From NCBI GenBank assembly GCA_017889635.1, contig JAGGAC010000011.1, positions 62,001-126,000 on the forward strand: a DNA stretch of 64,000 nucleotides, written 5' to 3'. The notes under the pieces were generated by a model. The model was given only the letters and a program-made list of their open reading frames with translations. It had not been told where the DNA came from and did not search any database. Origin of the DNA: Bacillota bacterium. Its GTDB lineage: Bacteria > Bacillota > Negativicutes > Sporomusales > CTSoil-080. Below, piece after piece: positions 26,456 to 35,175 of this stretch. The first letter of the stretch is position 1, and every line of letters starts with the position of its first letter. Both the position numbers and the translations under genes were made by a program.

Positions 26456-28234
26456 TCAACACTCTATTCTATTACTAGAAGCAGCACGCGATAATTCAAC
26501 CCAGCGGCGAATCGAATCAATGATTACAACAATTACCAGAACCATCATAATAGCAGTAATAGCAGACAAAAGATAGTTCTTTGCCGGTAAATAGATGTTA
26601 GCAATGTTTTGATATCCGGCAGCAAATGTAGTTAACGCCATAAAAATCATTGGACATATAGTAATCCAAACATAGCGGGCTTTCTCCATCCGAAATAACA
26701 TTGTAGTCCCCACCGCCAGAGTAAGCGTACCAAGAAGCTGGTTGGAAACACCAAACAATGGCCAGATGGTTGAAATGCTCCCCTGTAATACCAGGTATCC
26801 CCACGCGCCTGAGATCAAAGCACTGGTAAGAATAATCCCGGGCCACCATTGGGTATCTTTTAACGGTTTGTATACGACGCCGCCCACTTCCTGTAAAAGA
26901 TACCGGCCGACACGAGTACCGGCGTCGATAATAGTAAGGATAAACAATGCTTCAAACATTATGCAAAAGTGATACCAAAATGACATTAAGCTCTTCATTC
27001 CTGGAATATTGGAAAAAATGTGCGCCATTCCAACTGCCAATGAAACAGCTCCACCGGGACGACCAGCAATATTTTCGCCAACCAATTGGGCCAATGCAGG
27101 CAATTCGTTAACCTGAAAACCTAACTTAGCAAAAACAGCTGGACTAACATTGATCGCGAAATAGTCCCCTGGATCAAGACTGGTAGCTGCAATCAATGCC
27201 ATTAAGGCAACAAAGCTTTCGACAAGCATAGCGCCAAAGCCAATCGGCAAAACATCTTTTTCATTTGTCAGCATTTTGGGAGTTGTACCGGTACTTATTA
27301 AAGAATGAAATCCGGAAAGTGCCCCACAGGCAACAGTAATAAATACATATGGCCATACCGGACCACCAATGATTGGGCCGCCACCACCAATATACTGACT
27401 TAAAGCAGGCATTTGGATATCAGGTCTGACAAATATAATACCTATTGTCAATGCTGCGATAGTGCCAATCTTCATATATGTACTTAAATAGTCACGCGGT
27501 GCCAGGAGCAGCCAAACTGGCAAAGCGGCCGCAAAAAATCCATAAATTGCTAACATGATAGATAATTGTGTAAGGTTAAAAGTAAAAAACGTTGCCAATG
27601 CTGAATGCTGAACCCAGGACCCACCAAACACTCCAGCAAGGATAAGAATAACGCCAATTATCGATGCTTCCCGGATCTTTCCAGGTCGCAGCCATCTAAG
27701 ATATATGCCAATAAAAATTGCAATCGGAATAGTAATAGCAACAGTAAACGTACCCCATGGACTGTTGAATAAGGCATTGGCTACCACCACAGCCATACCG
27801 GCCATGGTTAGAACAAGTAAGAATAGTACCGCAATGGAAGCGCAAACCCCTGAAACATTGCCAATTTCCTTTTTCGCGATTTGCCCTACCGATAAACCAT
27901 CATGACGGACAGACGCAAATAAAATAACCATATCATGAACAGCACCAGCAACTACTGCACCAATAAGTATCCAGAGCGTCCCAGGCAAAAAACCAAACTG
28001 AGCGGCAAGCACTGGTCCGACAAGTGGTCCAGCACCAGCGATAGCAGCAAAATGATGACCAAAAACAATCCATTTATTGGTTGGGACATAATCCCGACCG
28101 TCATTATGCGCCACCGCAGGTGTAAGTCGATTGCCGCTAAGAGTCAGTACTTTGGCGGCAATAAAAGAACCGTAAATGCGGTAAGCAAAGATTAACCAAA
28201 GGGCTGCAATAATGACCAGATAAATAGCATTCAT
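26456..28234 (-). CDS. cstA: Carbon starvation protein CstA-family transporter
   Basis: Large inner-membrane transporter of the CstA/BtsT family, known for peptide or pyruvate uptake. It starts with a helix then PTNKWIVFGHHFAAIAGAGPLVGP, the diagnostic CstA motif, and contains GAVHDMVILFASVRHDG and GFHSLISTGTTPKML. 592 aa fits the shorter Firmicute form. About 15 hydrophobic segments. Monocistronic, ending at a shared terminator. The substrate is not shown by sequence. Confidence 0.9.
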   Translation of the reverse strand: MNAIYLVIIAALWLIFAYRIYGSFIAAKVLTLSGNRLTPAVAHNDGRDYVPTNKWIVFGHHFAAIAGAGPLVGPVLAAQFGFLPGTLWILIGAVVAGAVHDMVILFASVRHDGLSVGQIAKKEIGNVSGVCASIAVLFLLVLTMAGMAVVVANALFNSPWGTFTVAITIPIAIFIGIYLRWLRPGKIREASIIGVILILAGVFGGSWVQHSALATFFTFNLTQLSIMLAIYGFFAAALPVWLLLAPRDYLSTYMKIGTIAALTIGIIFVRPDIQMPALSQYIGGGGPIIGGPVWPYVFITVACGALSGFHSLISTGTTPKMLTNEKDVLPIGFGAMLVESFVALMALIAATSLDPGDYFAINVSPAVFAKLGFQVNELPALAQLVGENIAGRPGGAVSLAVGMAHIFSNIPGMKSLMSFWYHFCIMFEALFILTIIDAGTRVGRYLLQEVGGVVYKPLKDTQWWPGIILTSALISGAWGYLVLQGSISTIWPLFGVSNQLLGTLTLAVGTTMLFRMEKARYVWITICPMIFMALTTFAAGYQNIANIYLPAKNYLLSAITAIMMVLVIVVIIDSIRRWVELSRAASSNRIEC

Positions 28235-28414
28235 CGAATAATCCCCTTCCTGTCATATTTTCATTATCTTTACTATACTACCATTTACTGGAACATAAAA
28301 GCAAAAAAAATTGATTATTCAAATTGGCAACGATCATACCCACAACTTACCATGTTAACCCCGTTCCCCCTATGCTATAATTATCATTCGTTATAGCAAG
28401 GAGGATAAACTGTC

Positions 28415-29365
28415 ATGGATTCATTATCACACGCTTTAATAGGCCTGGCCGTTGCCAGCCTTTCTTGTCACCAACCAGCACTCAATGATCCAGTTTATAT
28501 AGCTGCAGTACTCGGTTCCCAGGCACCAGATTTTGATATCATTGCCCAATTACGGGGAAGCATTTCTTACCTAAGACAACATCGTTTTTTTTCCCACTCT
28601 ATTCCGGGACTAACTTTTTGGTCGCTTTCCATAGCTGGAATTCTTCAACTATCCTTAGTACAGCCTAACTTTGTTCAAAACATATTTTGGGCCTTCATGG
28701 GCGGATTGTCACATATCCTTATTGATTATTTCAATACCCATGGAGTAGCACTGTTATGGCCCTTCAAAAAAGACCGCAAAAGTGTACCGCTTTTAAATGT
28801 GTTCGACCCGATAATATTGTTAATACTGCTAATACCGTATGCCTTTCAGCTATCAATGCGGTCTTTATCTTTTGCTACGTTTACCGCCTTAGCAGCCTAT
28901 ATCTTACTTCGTTACCTCTTGCGGCGGCAACTTTCTATCTGGCTTAAAAAATACTTTTGCGATCATGTAATAACCAAGATGTGGCTAATGCCGTCACTAA
29001 ATCATCTACTTTTTTGGGATTTTGTCATCGAAACTAATAATCGTATCTTCATTGGTCACCGTGGAATGTTACATTCGGCTTTAACAATAAAAGCCGACTT
29101 GCCAAAACACCAGTTGATGTCTCCATTGACTCAAAAAGCACAGCAAACCTGTCTGGGACAGTTTTTTCACCTTTTTACCCCATACAGCTTTTTCGAAGAG
29201 CATTGGGAAAACGATTCGGTCAAAGTAACCATTTACGATTTGCGCTATTATGCCAACCAGCAATTTATCCACAGCGGTACCATCCTATTTGATCTTGACC
29301 AGGTCCCTAGCGAGTACTACTTGCATTCCATGGGACGTACTCTCAAATTTGCTGCTGAAACATAA
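28415..29365 (+). CDS. YdjM/DUF457-family membrane-bound predicted metal-dependent hydrolase
   Basis: Starts MDSLSHALIGLAVASL and contains GSQAPDFDII, RFFSHSIPGL and GGLSHILIDYFNTHG, the His/Asp motifs of membrane-bound YdjM/YfhP-type proteins. Several hydrophobic helices fill the first 170 residues; the C-terminal 140 residues are soluble. 316 aa. A TATAAT box at 28373 and AAGGAGG precede the start. Function in the family is poorly known. Confidence 0.8.
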   Translation: MDSLSHALIGLAVASLSCHQPALNDPVYIAAVLGSQAPDFDIIAQLRGSISYLRQHRFFSHSIPGLTFWSLSIAGILQLSLVQPNFVQNIFWAFMGGLSHILIDYFNTHGVALLWPFKKDRKSVPLLNVFDPIILLILLIPYAFQLSMRSLSFATFTALAAYILLRYLLRRQLSIWLKKYFCDHVITKMWLMPSLNHLLFWDFVIETNNRIFIGHRGMLHSALTIKADLPKHQLMSPLTQKAQQTCLGQFFHLFTPYSFFEEHWENDSVKVTIYDLRYYANQQFIHSGTILFDLDQVPSEYYLHSMGRTLKFAAET

Positions 29366-29378
29366 CCAAATAACCTAT

Positions 29379-29424
29379 AGCCTCTTCGCTACAGCATGCT
29401 ATGCTACGGCGCAAGAGGCTTTTT
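29379..29424 (+). terminator. Intrinsic terminator of the YdjM-like gene
   Basis: AGCCTCTT ... AAGAGGCT stem followed by TTTT, 14 bases after the stop. The remaining gap up to 29548 shows no gene. Confidence 0.75.
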
Positions 29425-29548
29425 GGCCATTACCATCTCTAAAAAACTTCAAGTCTACACCTACATCATTTACCATCCTTAAAAAACAGGTAGATCGAAG
29501 TTTGGCAGCGAACCTTGCTGATTATATTATGTAAAGTGAGGAATAGAT

Positions 29549-30412
29549 GTGGTATATATGCTGCGCCTCCTGATTCTCAGCCTGGTCTTCTTACTGCCAA
29601 CTATAATAGTCTCTGCCGCCAAACTTGATTTAGGACTGTGGCACACTACCGGCTCTGAAGTTTGGCGCATTACCTTTCCTACAAACGGAGCTTCGGAACT
29701 CTTTTATCCCCATTCCGGCAATTATATCGTAAGTCGGTATCAAAATAACCTGTCTAATAATAATACCTTCGCAATCGAGGCCGGAGTAAATGGCTCCATA
29801 AAAAATGCTACCGGTACAGACTCTGACTGGAATTATTCCACCAGCACCCAACTTTGGTACTACGGCACTTTTCAAACCACCGGCAACAGTTATTTTTTTA
29901 ATATCAACTGGAAAAAAAGCCTCACCGCAAACAGTGAATTTTTTTATGGCTACAGTTATCGACGTAATAACTACCATATGACAACTGGACTATATTACAT
30001 TGATAACTATCTTTCAAACACCCCACCAACCGCCATGCCGGCTCTGGCTTCGAGCTATGATATTGCCTATCAGGGACCTCATTTCGGTGTAACCGGCAAA
30101 ACTAAATTATCCTCCTTTGCCGCCCTGACTGGTTCAATAGCCTTCTCACCGTTAGCATTTGTCCAAGGACATGGTTGGTGGAATCTGCGCAATCTAGATT
30201 TTTTGCATAATGGCACAGGACAACTTTGGGACACAAATATTGGTGTAAGTTTTTCACCAGATAAATTTGAAAAATTAGCTTTTACCTTCGGCTTCCGTTG
30301 CCAATATAACATGCTGTATCAAGGAACAGAAAATACCAGTTCCTCCATTACCTGGACTAAAGCGACAAATATCCAAAAAGGTTACTATTTAACCAGTCAA
30401 TTCAAATTTTAA
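29549..30412 (+). CDS. Outer-membrane beta-barrel protein of unknown function
   Basis: 287 aa with a signal peptide (LRLLILSLVFLLPTIIVSAA, cleavage near residue 24). Alternating aromatic beta strands run throughout (YGTFQTTGNSYFFNINWKKSL, FFYGYSYRRNNYHMTTGLYY). The C-terminal QFKF ends in Phe, the usual assembly signal of outer-membrane barrels. Shape resembles omptin-like or 10-12-strand porin-type barrels, but no catalytic motif was recognised. GTG start with GAGG seven bases before. Evidence that the host has an outer membrane. Confidence 0.7.
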   Translation: MVYMLRLLILSLVFLLPTIIVSAAKLDLGLWHTTGSEVWRITFPTNGASELFYPHSGNYIVSRYQNNLSNNNTFAIEAGVNGSIKNATGTDSDWNYSTSTQLWYYGTFQTTGNSYFFNINWKKSLTANSEFFYGYSYRRNNYHMTTGLYYIDNYLSNTPPTAMPALASSYDIAYQGPHFGVTGKTKLSSFAALTGSIAFSPLAFVQGHGWWNLRNLDFLHNGTGQLWDTNIGVSFSPDKFEKLAFTFGFRCQYNMLYQGTENTSSSITWTKATNIQKGYYLTSQFKF

Positions 30413-30446
30413 AAACCTTTCGCCTGTCGCCAGACAAAAGGTTTTT
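30411..30446. terminator. Bidirectional terminator
   Basis: AAAAACCTTT / AAAAGGTTTTT stem between the barrel gene and terC, with inner GTC/GAC pairing and T-runs on both strands. Confidence 0.75.
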
Positions 30447-31113
30447 AATCCCGCAACCCTAATCGTCGTTTTTCCTGTAAAAGCTTGGTTAATATAACAA
30501 TAGCGGCAAAAAGACTTGGTATCGCCCAATTAAATATAGGATAATTTTCAACATAAAACCTGGCCGCCGAATCGGCAATTACCATTTCTCCGGCTGTCCA
30601 GCCTAAAAACGCCGCCCCAAGAAAAATAACGAATGGCCAGCGTTGCATTATACTAGTAATAAAATTACTGCCCCAAATTACAACCGGAATACTTAGCAAC
30701 AAACCAATAATTAGAACTATAACATTTCCTTGAGATACACCTGCCAGAGCAATAACATTATCAGCACTCATAACAACATCAGCAATTAAAATTGTCTTTA
30801 CTGCCTCCCACAGACTTCCGGCAGAATATACCTTGGATGAAGTTTCATGATCATCAATCACTAATTTGACTGATATCCATAACAATAACAGTCCCCCAAT
30901 TAACTGCAAATATGGAATAGAAAGCAAATATAATGCTAGCACTATCAGAATTAGCCGCATCCCTACTGCCCCAGCTCCGCCCCAGATAATCGCCTCCTTC
31001 TGCTGCCTGTGTGGAAGACGTTGGCTGGCAAGCGCTATAACAAGAGCATTATCGCCACTTAGCAACAAATTAACAACAATTACACTTACTAATACTGGTA
31101 GATAATCCAACAT
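30445..31113 (-). CDS. TerC/YjbE-family integral membrane protein
   Basis: Seven-helix membrane protein of the TerC family, whose members include manganese exporters. Paired motifs LLLSGDNALVIALAS (near residue 16) and IADVVMSADNVIALAG carry the conserved Asp-Asn ligands. 222 aa from ATG at 31113, preceded by AGAGGAGG; upstream in-frame codons lie in the leader. No yybP-ykoY manganese riboswitch consensus was found in the leader, but there is a terminator hairpin about 60 bases upstream. Confidence 0.85.
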   Translation of the reverse strand: MLDYLPVLVSVIVVNLLLSGDNALVIALASQRLPHRQQKEAIIWGGAGAVGMRLILIVLALYLLSIPYLQLIGGLLLLWISVKLVIDDHETSSKVYSAGSLWEAVKTILIADVVMSADNVIALAGVSQGNVIVLIIGLLLSIPVVIWGSNFITSIMQRWPFVIFLGAAFLGWTAGEMVIADSAARFYVENYPIFNWAIPSLFAAIVILTKLLQEKRRLGLRD

Positions 31114-31174
31114 AATCTGCCTCCTCTTAATATTCAGGCAACCAGCACCAATAGTATCAATTGCCGAAATCTGT

Positions 31175-31273
31175 TTAAAAAGAACCATCGCAACTTGATG
31201 GTTCTTTTTCGTCAGTCGACATTAATATTATTTCCGGGAAATTGGATGCCATGTCCGGTATTAACTTCCACAT
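31175..31273 (-). CDS. Possible 32-residue leader peptide or small gene ahead of terC
   Basis: ATG at 31273 with TTAGGAG eight bases upstream, 32 codons, ending at the terminator hairpin (31177-31209) that lies before terC. The last ten codons form the hairpin itself. TTGACA sits near 31322 on the minus strand but with no good -10. It could be a regulatory uORF for terC attenuation or chance. The rest of the 31114-31477 gap holds nothing else clear. Confidence 0.3.
   Translation of the reverse strand: MWKLIPDMASNFPEIILMSTDEKEPSSCDGSF
31177..31209 (-). terminator. Terminator hairpin in the terC leader
   Basis: Perfect 13-bp stem AAAAAGAACCATC / GATGGTTCTTTTT with a 7-base loop; T5 on either strand. 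On the minus strand it lies 60 bases before the terC start. Confidence 0.8.
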
Positions 31274-31477
31274 TATTTAACTCCTAATTTTTGAATTTCG
31301 CAACCTTAAAGCATATCCTGTCAATATCTTGTGGAAAACAGAACAAAATTTAGAAAAAAATACTAATTAAGGTATATTCTGGACCAGTTATTAGAAGGTA
31401 TTTGTCGAGAAGCGTCAAATACTATCTAACGGAACTTATCTAAAAGAATTCGCCAGTTTTAGCCTTGGGAGGTAACT

Positions 31478-33493
31478 ATGGAAAACACACTAATCGCCAA
31501 AAAGTATGCCGATGGGATTACTTTTCCGCACCAGTTTTTCAACCATGCCGATTTTGCCATATTCGACCAAGCTAATGACGCGATATTGTTGCACGACGCC
31601 GCCACTGGTGTAATTGTCAACATGAATCAAAAAGCCTGTGAACTGTACGGCTACAGGCTTGAAGATATAAGAAAACAAGCTGCTATTACAATTTGTACAG
31701 GAGAATCCCCCTATACCACAACTGAAGCCCTACGGCTTATCCAGAAGGCTAGCTCAGGTGAACCTCAAATATTTGAATGGAAAAGCCGCAGCAAAAATGG
31801 CCGCGACTTCTGGGTTGAAATAAATTTGAGCGCTGTAACCATTAATAACTATAAATTTGTACTAGCAATAGTCCGTAATATTACCCGGCGAAAACTTATC
31901 GAACAACGGCTGCAATTACAGCATAGTTATTCCAAGCTGCTGCAGGAAACTTCGCTAATTATTATGAAACACCTGAACCTGAGCGATCTTTTAGAAACCC
32001 TTATTATAAAGGCCGGTATTCTCCTGGGAACCAGTCATGGCTTTATTTATCTCTTAAATGCTGACCAGACTGCCTTGGAACTCCAAGTATCCATCGATCT
32101 TGACAAAAGCTGTCTTCCTACGAAAGTTACATTTGGTGAAGGTTTTGCCGGTACAGTGTGGCAAACAGGCGAGCAGCTTGTCGTGCCTAACTGCAAAAAC
32201 TGGCCTGCAGCTTCCTTCACTAACGATTATATCTGCGCCATTGCCGGAGCACCACTGAAGTCAGGTGACAAATTCCGCGGAGTAATCGGACTATGTTATC
32301 TGGCTGACGAACACTACTTCCGTGATGACGAGATTCTACTCCTCAGCAATTTTGCTAAACTGGCTTCAGCTGCTATTAATAATGCTGAACTTTACACTGC
32401 TACTAAAAATGAACTTGAAACCGAACGCCAAAAGGCTAAAACAGCTTACCAGTTTAGCGAAGAACGGTACCGTGTACTATTTAACAACGTTCATGATGCA
32501 ATTTATCTTGCAGAAATTTGCTCTGACAACACACTAGGCAAATTTGTTGAAGTAAACGATACCGCTTGCCAGCAACTTGAATACATTCGCGAAGAATTAC
32601 TGCAACTCTCCATGAATGACATAGTTCCCATTGAATTACGTAGTGATATGAATGAAAAAATAGTTGATCTCTTAGATAACAAATTTGCCTTGTCTGAAAC
32701 CTATCATATTACCAAAAGCGGGCACTCTATCCCAGTTGAGGTTCATACCCATTTACTATATTTTGACAGCCAACCTTACGTTTTATCAATTGCCAGAAAT
32801 ATTTCCGAACGCAAGCAAAATGAAAAAGAAGTAAACAGAATGGACCGCCTCAATCTAATTGGCTCAATGGCCGCCGGACTCGGCCATGAAATTAGAAATC
32901 CACTGACCACCGTACGCGGTTTTTTACAAATGTTGGCCGGAAAACACGAATGCCAACGTTACCAAAACTACTTTGAATTAATGATGCAAGAATTAGACCG
33001 AGCTAACGCCATTATTACTGAATTTCTGTCTTTGGCTAAAAATAAAGCCGTCGACTTAAAAGAAGGTAACCTTAACGATATTATAAACATGGTGCTTCCG
33101 CTAATGGAAGCCGGTGCACTCCTGTATGACAAAACCGTCAAAACTGACCTGCAAGAAATCCCCAATACCCTACTGGATGAAAAAGAAATTCGTCAACTCA
33201 TCCTTAATTTTGTCCGTAACGGTTTAGATGCAATGCCGCCAGGTGGTTCACTTATCATTCAAACTTTCTGTGATAAAGAAGACGTAATTCTTGCCATTCA
33301 GGACCAGGGTAAAGGAATCCCACCCGACGTTGCCGAACAAATCGGTACACCCTTCTTTACTACCAAAGAGTATGGAATGGGCCTCGGTTTGGCAGTATGT
33401 TACAGTATTGCCGCCAGACACAATGCTGCCATCACCTTTGAAAGCACAGCCACAGGAACCGTCTTCCATGTTCACTTCAAGCGAAAAAAATAA
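31478..33493 (+). CDS. Soluble PAS-GAF-PAS sensor histidine kinase
   Basis: Domain order: PAS (about 25-140), GAF (165-305), short coiled coil, second PAS (325-445), HisKA with phospho-acceptor His470 in GLGHEIRNPLTT, and HATPase with the N box NFVRNGLDAM (577-586), G1 DQGKGIP and F/G2 FTTKEYGMGLGLAV. No membrane segment, so it senses a cytoplasmic signal. Layout resembles orphan sporulation-type kinases (KinB/KinE-like). There is no response regulator next to it. RBS TGGGAGG precedes the ATG. Confidence 0.9.
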   Translation: MENTLIAKKYADGITFPHQFFNHADFAIFDQANDAILLHDAATGVIVNMNQKACELYGYRLEDIRKQAAITICTGESPYTTTEALRLIQKASSGEPQIFEWKSRSKNGRDFWVEINLSAVTINNYKFVLAIVRNITRRKLIEQRLQLQHSYSKLLQETSLIIMKHLNLSDLLETLIIKAGILLGTSHGFIYLLNADQTALELQVSIDLDKSCLPTKVTFGEGFAGTVWQTGEQLVVPNCKNWPAASFTNDYICAIAGAPLKSGDKFRGVIGLCYLADEHYFRDDEILLLSNFAKLASAAINNAELYTATKNELETERQKAKTAYQFSEERYRVLFNNVHDAIYLAEICSDNTLGKFVEVNDTACQQLEYIREELLQLSMNDIVPIELRSDMNEKIVDLLDNKFALSETYHITKSGHSIPVEVHTHLLYFDSQPYVLSIARNISERKQNEKEVNRMDRLNLIGSMAAGLGHEIRNPLTTVRGFLQMLAGKHECQRYQNYFELMMQELDRANAIITEFLSLAKNKAVDLKEGNLNDIINMVLPLMEAGALLYDKTVKTDLQEIPNTLLDEKEIRQLILNFVRNGLDAMPPGGSLIIQTFCDKEDVILAIQDQGKGIPPDVAEQIGTPFFTTKEYGMGLGLAVCYSIAARHNAAITFESTATGTVFHVHFKRKK

Positions 33494-33592
33494 TCTCCCG
33501 GCACAACAAATCCCCGTCAACAATAAAATACGTTATTCGTTTTAAAATTCATATTATCACACAAATTTAATCCGCCAAAGTTATCTTTCCTA

Positions 33593-33621
33593 TTGATAAG
33601 TTTCTAACTTCATGCTATACT
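33593..33621 (+). promoter_or_regulatory. Sigma-A promoter of the 6S-like RNA
   Basis: TTGATA (33593-33598), 17-base spacer, TATACT (33616-33621). No coding sequence follows on this strand. Confidence 0.8.
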
Positions 33622-33627
33622 TTACTT

Positions 33628-33840
33628 AAGCACCATCCTTACAGTGACTAAAGGTTTTTCAGTATTGCAAGACGTTTGAAAGTCTCACTTTCCGAGTGCA
33701 ATCAGTGAACCGTGTCCAAGGGTAGTGTTTTTTATGTTTCGTAACGATCACTAAAACAGGCCAAACAAAATTTAATCACTCGTATTCAGGAGGGTTTCCA
33801 TCTATTAGTACATTTTTTATACTGTAAGGATGGTTGCTTT
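33628..33840 (+). ncRNA. ssrS: Probable 6S RNA (SsrS)
   Basis: A roughly 213-base transcript between a good promoter and a terminator, with no open frame. The ends pair over about 17 bp: AAGCACCATCCTTACAG (from 33628) with CTGTAAGGATGGTTGCTT (to 33840), leaving one bulge. The middle can form a long irregular rod with an internal GCACTC/GAGTGC-type hairpin. Closing stem, size and isolation match 6S RNA, which binds sigma-A RNA polymerase in stationary phase. A riboswitch is unlikely because no plus-strand gene follows. Class is inferred from architecture, not from a covariance search. Confidence 0.65.
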
Positions 33841-33842
33841 TG

Positions 33843-33876
33843 AAAGGGAAAAGGGGATAAACCTTTTCCCTTTTTT
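33843..33876 (+). terminator. Terminator of the 6S-like RNA
   Basis: AAAGGGAAAAGG / CCTTTTCCCTTT stem followed by TTTTTT. It can also form on the minus strand after pilO. Confidence 0.88.
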
Positions 33877-33946
33877 ATTTTATATAATTACCATACATTT
33901 AACTTTCTCGCTAAAATCACAACAAAGTTGAAGCAGTTGGAACATG

Positions 33947-34633
33947 CTACGGCTTTACCTGCTCAACTTCAGCATCAGTCAGCCGCCCTTCCGACGCCAC
34001 CATTAGATAAACATTCATCACCACCAGGCTTTCTTTAGTAAGAAGCCCCCGTTCACTAACCATTTTAACCATAGCTCCAGCTTTATTACTCAATGCTTTG
34101 TCCAATCCTCTTTGAAGTACCTCATTATCCAGCATATTTCGGTCATGAAATTCTACAGCCTTCACCGTCATGAACCGCGGCCCACTTTCCAATCGTCGAG
34201 TATACTTCATTAAATCTGAATAACTGCCGAGCACTTTGAAAACCATACCAGTCTCTGTCCAGCCATTCTTAAAAACACTTTTCTCAGTAGCAAGCGCCCC
34301 GCAAACCACTCCAGTTTCTTTAGCTGTATCTTCCAAAAATGCTAGTGTTTCGCCCATATTCAGTCTGTCAGGCAACAACTTATCAAGTCTGGCAACTTCA
34401 GCATCAAGCCCCCGTAAATATTCTTGAGTATCAGGATGTATAGCAGCAAATTTCTCTACAGCTGCTAACTTGGCATTTGCCATTTGTAACTGATTCTTTG
34501 CCTGTTCCCGCTGCTCTAATTGTAAATCCAAAATAAGATTATAGAACAATATCATCATTACAACACAAACAGCCATTGTTCCGGCCAACCATACATACCC
34601 GTTTCTCTTAAAGGATATGTTTGCAATTTTCAT
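33947..34633 (-). CDS. pilO: Type IV pilus assembly protein PilO (operon 1)
   Basis: Inner-membrane alignment-complex protein that pairs with PilN. One N-terminal membrane helix (about residues 12-34), a coiled coil (QREQAKNQLQMANAKLAAVEKF), then a ferredoxin-like periplasmic domain (ESGPRFMTVKAVEFHD). 228 aa. It starts two bases after the pilN stop. Last gene of the downstream pilus operon. Close relative of the gene at 46368-47075 (shared LPDRLNMGETxAFLEDTAK segment). Confidence 0.85.
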   Translation of the reverse strand: MKIANISFKRNGYVWLAGTMAVCVVMMILFYNLILDLQLEQREQAKNQLQMANAKLAAVEKFAAIHPDTQEYLRGLDAEVARLDKLLPDRLNMGETLAFLEDTAKETGVVCGALATEKSVFKNGWTETGMVFKVLGSYSDLMKYTRRLESGPRFMTVKAVEFHDRNMLDNEVLQRGLDKALSNKAGAMVKMVSERGLLTKESLVVMNVYLMVASEGRLTDAEVEQVKP

Positions 34634-34635
34634 TA

Positions 34636-35172
34636 CTACATCTCCTTCAATTTCAAGTCCACAACAAATTTCAGCGTTCCGGTTTTGGTATCACCCTCAG
34701 TCGATTTGAGAAGCACCGAGCTAAACAAGGGGTCAGCTTCCAACCGACTGACTAATGCGGCCAATTCAGTGTAATCTACTGCTTCACCCAAAAGTGTAAT
34801 TAGATGGCTGTTTTCTTTATTCACCCTAGTCTCATTCAACCAAACTTTATCAGTAAATAACACTGCCACCCTGGGTAACAGATTATACAAACCATTACGA
34901 CTTTTTTCCACGGACTTTACCAGCATCTGCTTAGCATCAATACGCTTTTGCTTACCACCGGCCGTTTCCATCGCCTGACGCACTAATACCAGTTCCTCAT
35001 AGCGAGCCTGGACCGTAGCCTGCTCGCTTCTCAACATCATTAATGAAAGCTCTTCAGCAACATAAATACATCCGGCAAGTACCATAAATACTGCCACAAA
35101 GAATATCGCAACTCTAGCATATGGAATGTCAGGCCGTTGCTCATCAAGCGGCAACAGGTTGATGCGAACCAT
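34636..35172 (-). CDS. pilN: Type IV pilus assembly protein PilN (operon 1)
   Basis: Bitopic inner-membrane protein. The cytoplasmic N-terminus RINLLPLDEQR is the INLLP motif that docks into PilM. It is followed by a membrane helix (about 20-40), a coiled coil, and a periplasmic domain containing LLKSTEGDTKTGTLKF. 178 aa, the same length as its paralogue at 47079-47615. Starts three bases after pilM. Confidence 0.88.
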   Translation of the reverse strand: MVRINLLPLDEQRPDIPYARVAIFFVAVFMVLAGCIYVAEELSLMMLRSEQATVQARYEELVLVRQAMETAGGKQKRIDAKQMLVKSVEKSRNGLYNLLPRVAVLFTDKVWLNETRVNKENSHLITLLGEAVDYTELAALVSRLEADPLFSSVLLKSTEGDTKTGTLKFVVDLKLKEM

Positions 35173-35175
35173 GCT

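Noticed and set aside
31114..31477. yybP-ykoY manganese riboswitch before terC
   Set aside because: The conserved core sequences of that riboswitch were not seen in the leader on the minus strand.
33628..33840. c-di-GMP (GEMM) riboswitch controlling pilus genes
   Set aside because: The neighbouring pilus operon is on the opposite strand and the GEMM consensus is not visible; the long closing stem fits 6S better.
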